From Arcuatula senhousia (taxonomy: Eukaryota > Mollusca > Bivalvia > Mytilida > Mytilidae): 64,000 nt of DNA. A program made the translations under genes and the position numbers. Under the pieces are notes generated by a model. That model did no database searches and was not told where the DNA came from. It was given only the letters and a program-made list of their open reading frames with translations. The stretch covers positions 59,765,702 to 59,829,701 of the forward strand of contig OZ020307.1 of NCBI GenBank assembly GCA_963971305.1, written 5' to 3'. Within the stretch, counting starts at the first letter, position 1. The number at the start of each line of letters is the position of its first letter. This document shows positions 39,501-48,500 of this stretch, piece after piece.

Positions 39501-42500
39501 TGTGTGTGTGTGTTGGGTTTAACGCCCTTTTCCAACCACTTGGGTAATATAGGGCAGTCAGTTTCAATGGTGAAGGAAACTGGAGTACCAGGAGTGGCAG
39601 GTAACTGACAAACCTTATAACATCAGTGGGAAAGTCACACTTTTGTAAATTATAAGCGGGACTTGAACATCACCTGAAAGGTGATCGACTAATGATCAAT
39701 AGCATATGGTATTTCAACCAGCACTTAGACCACTCAGGCACCAATGCCCCGTCAGATAATAAAGAAAGATTTATCAAAAACATACTTCCTCATGTTTTCT
39801 GGTAATCTTGTTGCTTCTTCTATTAATTTGTTGTGTCTCTGAAACAATCAAAACATAACAAATATCAAGTATTGTTAATATTAAAACTTGTGGATCCTTA
39901 ATTTCAGATATTTGTTCATGAACAAAAATGCACAAAAAAAATAATAATTTAGATATGCAAGGTTAACTTGAAAAGGTTGTTTATAATATTTATTTAGCAA
40001 GAATTTATTTTTAGAAATCGTGAGATTCTGCTGATTTTTCCAGACTCAATTTACGATATTTCTGATGTTAAATACCTGTAATACATGAACTAGTGTAGTA
40101 ACAAGTTTTTAAAATATCAAATGCTTTCAACCAACATGACAACCATTGCAATCTTATCAAGTAAATTTCTGCATTTTCATACATTGTGTAATGTATAACC
40201 ACTTGCACTACAAGAGAATCAGAGTTCACTTTTGTTTTTACTAGAGTTGGTGTTGCAGATTGCAGTTAAGACACTGTGGATTCATAGATTTTCATGGGTA
40301 CCAATTTTCTTTGTTTCTAGAAAAAGGACCACTTCATGTATTCTTAAATTTGAGGTTCTATGGTCTGCAGCATACAGATCAATGTTAAATTTCCTGGTTT
40401 TCGTGGGGTTTTAATTTTCGTGAATCAAAACCACCCATGAAAACCACAAAATTGATACCCCATGAAAAATACTGAAACCACAGAAATTAGTTGGATTTGT
40501 TTGAATGCTCTGTGGTTTGTTTTTTTGTCTGTTTTCTTGTCCACTTATTTTGTATTGGTCCTATTGATTTATGACATTCAAACGCACCATTTTTACCCCT
40601 TAGCAACTTGTATAACTTTGATATTGGACTCTGAGCTTCTAATTTCCCTTTGAGTATTTTTCACTCCAGCTTTACTTTATTTTTTATTGTTTTTAAGTGT
40701 ATAAAGTATGAGCAAAGGAGGATCAGTTACATTAGTGAAAGACATTTTCCATGTTCTCACCAGAATTTTTTAATAACATCCTAATATTTTCAGTTTTAAC
40801 AATAGCATCTTTTGCTTTGAAATTATATAGCATCACATTTCTTATGAAGTATATAAAAGAGGATTTCAGATAGCATCACATTTGAACCAGATAGCATCAC
40901 ATTGCTTGGATGCTAAAGGTGCCTAGGGAGAATACTGATAGAAAACAAGAGGCTCCCAGGAGCCTGAATCGCTCACCTGGTCTTAATGTCAACCCTTTGA
41001 AGACTTTTGTATAGCTAAATGAGCTGAATGTTTAAGCAATATAAAGCTTTTCTCTATCTGCAATAGTTTTCATTCTATAGGCCAAAAATTCTATTTTTTG
41101 CCTTTAAGGGGCCATAACCCCTATAAGGGGTCATCTGACAACTTTGACCCAATGGAGACTTTTGTAGAGCTAAATGAGCTGAACATTTAAGCAAGCAACA
41201 GCTTCTCTCTATCTGCAATAGTTTTCATTCCATAGGCCAAAAACATGAAAAAATGCTATTTTTCACCTTTAAGGGGCCGTAACTCCCATAAGGGGTCATC
41301 TGACAACTTCGACTCAATGGAGACTTTAGTAGAGCTTTTGATGCTGAAGCAGTAGCGTGGCATCAGATTTCATCTATCTCTTATACTTTTTGATTTACAA
41401 GCCAAAAACAGTAGTCTGACCCCCCTGGTCTATTTTTAGCAACGGCGGCCATGTTTTTCGACGAATCAAAAATCCCCACATCAGTTCTGTGGGGGATACC
41501 CTAAAGTACCACCAGACCAAATTTGGTTTGAATCTGTGCAGCCGTTTCAGAGGAGAAGAAGTTTGAAGAAAAGTTAACGACGACGACGACGACGGACGCC
41601 AAGTGATGGCAATAGCTCACATGGCCTTTGGCCAGGTGAGCTGATAATGAGCTGTGGAATAAATGTATGCAACACAGCCCACAATCAAGCCGCAATTCAG
41701 ACTAGAGGCTCCCAGGAGCCTGAATCGCTCACCTTGTATTCGATGATACTTATATGCTGGATATTTTAACAAAGGACTGCTACTCTGTGGAATTATCAAT
41801 TTTAATGTTCTAAGGGAAACAACTCCTATCAAGAAAGGTCTTACAACTTTGACCCCATTACATAATTTTTAGATCTTTATGTGCTTAACCATATGCAATT
41901 TAAATTTTTCAAATATCTTGTATTGTTTTCAAGATATAAGTCTTAAAAGAGCAAAATTTGAAAAAAAAACAAGAAAAAGGGCAATAACTCCTACAACCAT
42001 TGAAAGATCTTCTTCAAAACTTCTGGGCAGGTAGATCTTTATGTGCTGATCATTATTATCCAAATAGAATTTTAATATCTGTTACCATTTTTGAGTAATT
42101 TGCAAAACACTGCAACTTACCCTTATGTTCTATTTTTAGCCATGGCGGCCATGTTTTTAGTCGAATCGAAATTTTGAACAATAATTTTGTAGACCACATA
42201 CTACTGAACAACCCTAACAAGTTTCATTTCATTTGACTAAGCAGTTTCAGAGGAGAAGATTTTTGAAAAGTTGAACAAAAAACTGTGAAAATGGTCATTT
42301 TTTACAATCCAAGGGGTATAACTCCTAAAAGAACGATCCTACAACTTTGACTCTGTTACGACTTTTGTAGATCTTGATGTGCTTAGTCATATGCAATTTA
42401 AATTTTTGAAATATCTTGTATAGTTTTCAAGATATAGGGCTAAATAAGTATTTTTTTTTTAAAATCCAGAAAAAGGGCAATAACTCCTACATTGGTTGTT

Positions 42501-45500
42501 GGATCTTCTTGAAAATTTCTGGGCAGGTAGATCTTGAGGTGCTGATCACTTTTACCCTATGCCAGAATTTTGATATCTGTTACGGTTTTTGAGTAATTTG
42601 CAAAAAACTGCAATTTACCCCTATGTTCTATTTTTAGCCATGGCGGCCATGTTTTTTGTCGAATCAAAATTTCGAACGATAATTTTGTAGAGGACATACC
42701 ACAGAACAACCCTACCAAGTTTCATTACATTTGGCCAAGCGGTTTCAGAGAAGAAGATTTTTGAAAAGTTGGACGACGGACGACGGACGACGGACGACGG
42801 ACGCCAAGTGATGACAAAAGCTCACATTGCCTTTGGCAAGGTGAGCTAAAAAACCGCAATAGACAAACGCCAGCAGCCTTCAACGAGGCCAGTAGAAGTC
42901 TTTTTACTTGTAACCCTCCTTACTTACTTCAATTTCTAGTTCTTGTTTCATGTCTTCAACAGACACCTGCAGTAATTTTGTTGTTCTGGCAGTTTTACCA
43001 ACTCTATCAAACTAAAAGAGAAAAATAAATACTCATTTAAATAAACATGCTTTATTTGTATTTAATTGTATGCTACATTTGTGATTTGTTAAAAAAAAAG
43101 ATCAATTAGGCTGCAAAATGTTAATTTGGTAAAGATACAATGTCTTTATAAAAGACATTTAAACCCCTTGTTGCAGACATTAGGCTCTTTATACCCAAAC
43201 CAAAAGTTTTGGGGATAAAAGTTCATATTTTTTTTCCTGTGATAATTTGGAACTTGAATGAATAATTTTGTATCATAAAATAATTATTCAATCTAATGCA
43301 AATTTGAAAAAAAAAACAGACTTATCTTTATATTTGTTTATTTAATACTCAGATATTTAATTCTTGTCACTTATGATGTATCAATTGACAATTTTGAGAT
43401 GTGGAATAAGTGCACACAACACAAGAAAATCTGTGATATTCTTATTCCAAAATATCAGTGAAAGACCCATTTTGGTGTTCATTTTTATGAAAATAGTTCT
43501 TATAGTAATTGTTACAGCAACTAAAACTTCCTACTGAGTCAACAACATGTGACAGAAAACAGTCACAAATGTTTGGGGTTTTCAATATTTTTAAATCATT
43601 TACTGCTATTTAGTTTTGTATGTACATGTATTTATGTTGTCTGTTACTTCATCATGTTTATGCTGTTCTTGTTTGTTTTTACTAGTTTATCTCTGTAGTT
43701 TAAAAAAGTCATACCTCATAAAATAAATCCATTTCATCCTTAACATTCAGATACACTGTTTTACCATCAGTTCCCCGCGTGCTTATAAAATTACCATCTG
43801 GTACTCTGGTTAAAACTCTTTTTCTCTCATAATCATAGACTAGAATGCAGAAAAGTTTTATATCCAAGAATAAATATATAACAAAAATATATATAAAAAA
43901 AACAATACCGGTAATCAAATTTTGCATTAAATTTTTAAATGACACTTTTGCAAATAATCAAAATTCTCGACATCATTGAAGTTGTATTTTTATTGTTAAT
44001 TAGATTATTTATTTATTTGTTACATTTTTTTAGTGTATAAAGATATGGTACATTCAACATGGTTAAAATTGCACACAAAATGTGTAACGTGTGTACATAC
44101 CAAGCTTCACTAAATATCTAAAATCAAGGTTCATGAAAAAAGGTACTTCACAATCTAAACGATCAAGACAAGGAAATTTTTTGGTTAGAACCTGCTTATA
44201 ACATGCTTTTACTAATGTGATTTTCTGTTATCTTATAAAATCAATTTACACATATATCCTATTCCGAAATTCTCCAAAATTATAGTTAAAGCCACAAGAA
44301 AATACATTTTTGTACATGCCAAATATGCAACACTTATTAATCATGTTAATGTCTACATGGTCTAGCTAAGCAACATGTAGACTAGCTCAACAGTTTTTAA
44401 GGTACTACATAATGATAATACATGTATATAGGAAATTATTTAAAAAGCAGATGCGTTGCAAAACAAGATTGCTATATGTAACCAATGTCCCCTGCCGCTG
44501 TATTGAAGTTGAAAATTTACTTTGACAATGTAGTCTCATTATTCATGTAGAGGAGTTGCAACTACAAAGTTTTAAAGTAAAATCTAAAATGAACAAAGTT
44601 GATTAAGTCCCATAACTCCTATAAAATTTGTCGAATCAAAATGGCATTGCAATATGATCAACTACATATCATGACAAACAATCTTAAAAAAAATGATCAA
44701 AATCCATTTAATGGCCTTAGAGGCATTGTGCCCACAAAGTAGTTCTATGACCTTAAATGAACAAAGTTGATAAAGTCCAATAACTCCTATGAAATTTGTT
44801 GAATCAAAATGGTGACATGATCAACTACAAATCAGTAAAAACAATTCTACAAAATTTCATCAAAACCATTCAGCGGTCTCAAAGGAGTAATGTTCACAAA
44901 AGTGTGATAGACTCACAAACAGTACCACAGACGGAGGAAGAACATTACTACGTCCCTCTGTCATGTTGCCGCGGGGGACAATAAACCTTTAGTTACAGGT
45001 AAAAGTACTGACTTTTTTTAAAAGTTCATCCTCATGAATTATAAGTGTAAATGAAGATCAAACTTATGTCTTAGGTATCTGCAGTCCTTTTCAATAAAAA
45101 AATCTTAAGAGATAAAATTTATCGTAAGTGTTGTTTTCAACCAATCAGAATCTTTGAAATTCAAACTTAAGATAATTTTTACACATAAGTTTTTCTGTAA
45201 AAGGGCTCACTGGTTTGTAAAGAAAAAACAAATAAGTAAATCACTGTTTGACCAACAAACAAAAAATACATGTAGTACACAGACAAAACACTATAAATTG
45301 TACAACATACATAGACAAGTAAAAATTATTATGTACCATCATATAAATGTTCATGAGAGTCATCTAAATCATCATGATGTTTCCGATTTCTCATGTTGAC
45401 GATTTTGTCAGCAATGGTAGGTGATGGTGGAGGAGTGATGTCATCATCGTCCATGTCGGGGAGCTGTGAACTTCTGTTAATCCGTTGGCGTTTACTCTGT

Positions 45501-48500
45501 GGGCCTGTGATGAAAGAATGGAATGAAACTCACATGAACATATTGAACATGTTGAAAGAGTGGACTGTTACCAATAATTTTTTTTTTTTTTTTAACTTTC
45601 CAATTTTAACTTAATCTTCTATATTAAGGCTTATATACCTTGCGACTGGTAATGGGCATTGCATTGTAACATCTTGAACTCAGCAATCCAATTATTTTAA
45701 TATTTTAACTTTCCAAATCTTTTCCAAAACTTCAACATGTTCAATGTCTGGCATGTACGCATACCAACCACTCAAGAAAATACTAATTACATATCACTCT
45801 TCTAAAAATCTTTAAACGTCTTATATTCCGTGCATGCAGTCAACTGTATAGATTAGTATAATGACAATAATAAATCCTTGGTCATAGTGTCTTTCTCCAT
45901 GTACATGTACCAAATTTAAAGCATTGTTTAGTGTTATACAGTGTATAAGGCCTATGAACATAACATTTTTATTTATTTTTACTATAATACATGTACAAGT
46001 ATCTGAATGGATACAGGATATTATTTTGGCCTTCTTTATCTAAGTCTTACCAAAAAGAGTAAGAAACTATGCTCCTACCAATATGGATATAAAAAGAAGT
46101 AATAGAACAGTATTATTCATGCTATTTAAATTTTTACATGCAATTTCTACTTTACAAATATTCATGGTAGTCCATATATATGCAACATGACATATCTTTA
46201 GATTTCACGAAATCATTACATTGGACCTTCCAGACCTGACTGGAAAAATAATGGTCTGACAAGACTTGTGCAAGGACCATAAAAACTTGATTACATTTCA
46301 CCTAACTCAATATCTTACCAATATCTGTTTTCTGATGACTGTTAATTTTCTCCAGGAATGGATCATCGTCCTCATTGCTTCTGATTCTTTTATCCCGTCT
46401 CCCAGTCTTACAGGGTGTGTCCGACTCATCTCTCAGTCTCTGTTTTATCACAGACCCGTCGGACAAATCTAAAGGACTGTCCAAAGGTGTAAGGAGACTA
46501 TTATTCAAATCGTCCAATAAACTACTTTTGCGAACAGGTGTGGTAAAATTTAATGACCTCTTTGGTTTAGGAGGTGAATATGTTGGAGCTGAAAAAAATT
46601 CAATATGAAACATAATTAAAAACTCAATATAAAATATAATTTTAGTCAGATCAATTTAATCTAGATTACAATGAGGAATATTTTGCAGTGATTCTGATTC
46701 GGAAGGTCTGTCAGACCGTCAGACATGTTTGGTAAAAATTGGCTTGGTCTGGAACGAAATTTAGATTTTTTACAATGGAATTAATGCAAATTTTGGTTTA
46801 AAATTGGTTTCCATCTGGTAAAATCAAAACATCCTTCGGATTCACTGATTTTGTCTCATAAAGAAGTATGAAAATATCTATCTATCTATCTTCTGATTTC
46901 CGCACTCAGTCATATGGTTGACTATAACGTGCCGTTGCATGCGTGGCTATATATAACAACATGTAAATAAATTTACTAAAAAAGAAGGAATGTGGAATTA
47001 ACTAGGGTATTTACAGTGAACCTTTTTTTTTATTAATTTTATTATTCTATTTTCCATAAAACTATTTACATGGGGCCTATTTAGATGAGGTGAGAAAGAG
47101 CAGATGCTGGGATCTGCTCTTTAAAGCTGTCTACAGTTGTACAAAGGACAGCTGATGTTGGGAGCAGGTTCCATTGTACAATAGTATGTGGATAAAATAA
47201 AAATTTGTATGAGTCTTTATTTGTGTGAATGTGTATAAAATGATAAGGATGCTTATTTCACGTACGGGTGTCTGCTGGAGTAAGTAGATTTGATGGATAG
47301 ATTGCAAGTTGGTGGTGAATTATAGACGATCTTCCAATTTTGATTTTTTTGGTAATTGTCGAAATCTTACCTCAAATTACTGGATAACTGGTTGCCGATG
47401 TCAATTGCGCGTAAAAGGGAATTTTTAAATTTCATTATCTAAGAGTAAATGAATTGGATTGAAAGGACCTCTGAGTGAAACAAATTAATTCATTTCATGC
47501 TTGATTGTTTTCCATTAGAAAACACATTAAATAGATTGATAGAATAATTCAGTCCCTGTGCTCTCTTCTAAAATAGCTCCCATTTTACCCCTATTGACCT
47601 CTCGTGACCCCTATTCTAACATCCGGAACGTTCCGGAATGGCACTTATGGAAGATCGTCTATTTTATAAAATACTATTAATCTTGTTTGGATATCATGAA
47701 TGTATTGGTTGATTTGTTGTTGTAAACTCAGAATTTGTTTTTGAGTATGCTGATTTCTTTTTAAACAATTATCGTGTCTTTAAACTTTGTAAATAGAAAA
47801 TGCAGGATGACATAATCATCTCTGATACATGTACGTATACATGTACTGGCCTGTTTTCAGGCATTTGCTCCAACCTGTTTATTGAAACTAACGTAATCCT
47901 GAAATTATTGCCAGTCCTGATCCTACGGTCTGACAACACAACTGGTCACAGGTACTGGTTTCTCAATGAAAAATTTCCTCTGTACGTTGCTCAATATGCT
48001 AAGTAAGGTTGCGCAGTGTAGGGTCATGATCAGGAGTTTGTTGCAGAATGGCAGATGTCATCTACATGTAATCTGTGCTTGTTCTTTATGAAGTCTGCAA
48101 CGAAGTCTGCCAATAAAGCAAGGGTCTCTATAACGATTGTCCTCCCATTATTAGGGGGATATAATTTTTACTGAACACAGACCCTTGTGATTATGTTTAT
48201 GAATAATGCCTTACTCAGGTTGGGATTAAACCCCCTGTAGAGCAATAATTACTGTGTAGATGGGATAAACCGTCTATACGGGTATAAATTTATCCACGTA
48301 CAAAAAATGTATACGAGGATAATTTTTGTGTGTGAGGATTTTCGGGAATGGAACAAAAAGCGCATGTTGCACGCAAGTCAGGTAAGAACTTTTAAACTTT
48401 ATCTTTCGTAATTTATTTATAAATTTATTTCAAACCATCAAATTATTTGCGCATTTAAGATTTAAAATGAGTGTGTCTTACCGGAAGTTGAATTTTCGAT

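Noticed and set aside
46375..46608. Plus-strand frame over CHTF18 exon 2 (and similarly 45393-45614 over exon 3)
   Set aside because: They are shadows; the minus-strand frames join in phase with GT-AG borders and match CTF18.
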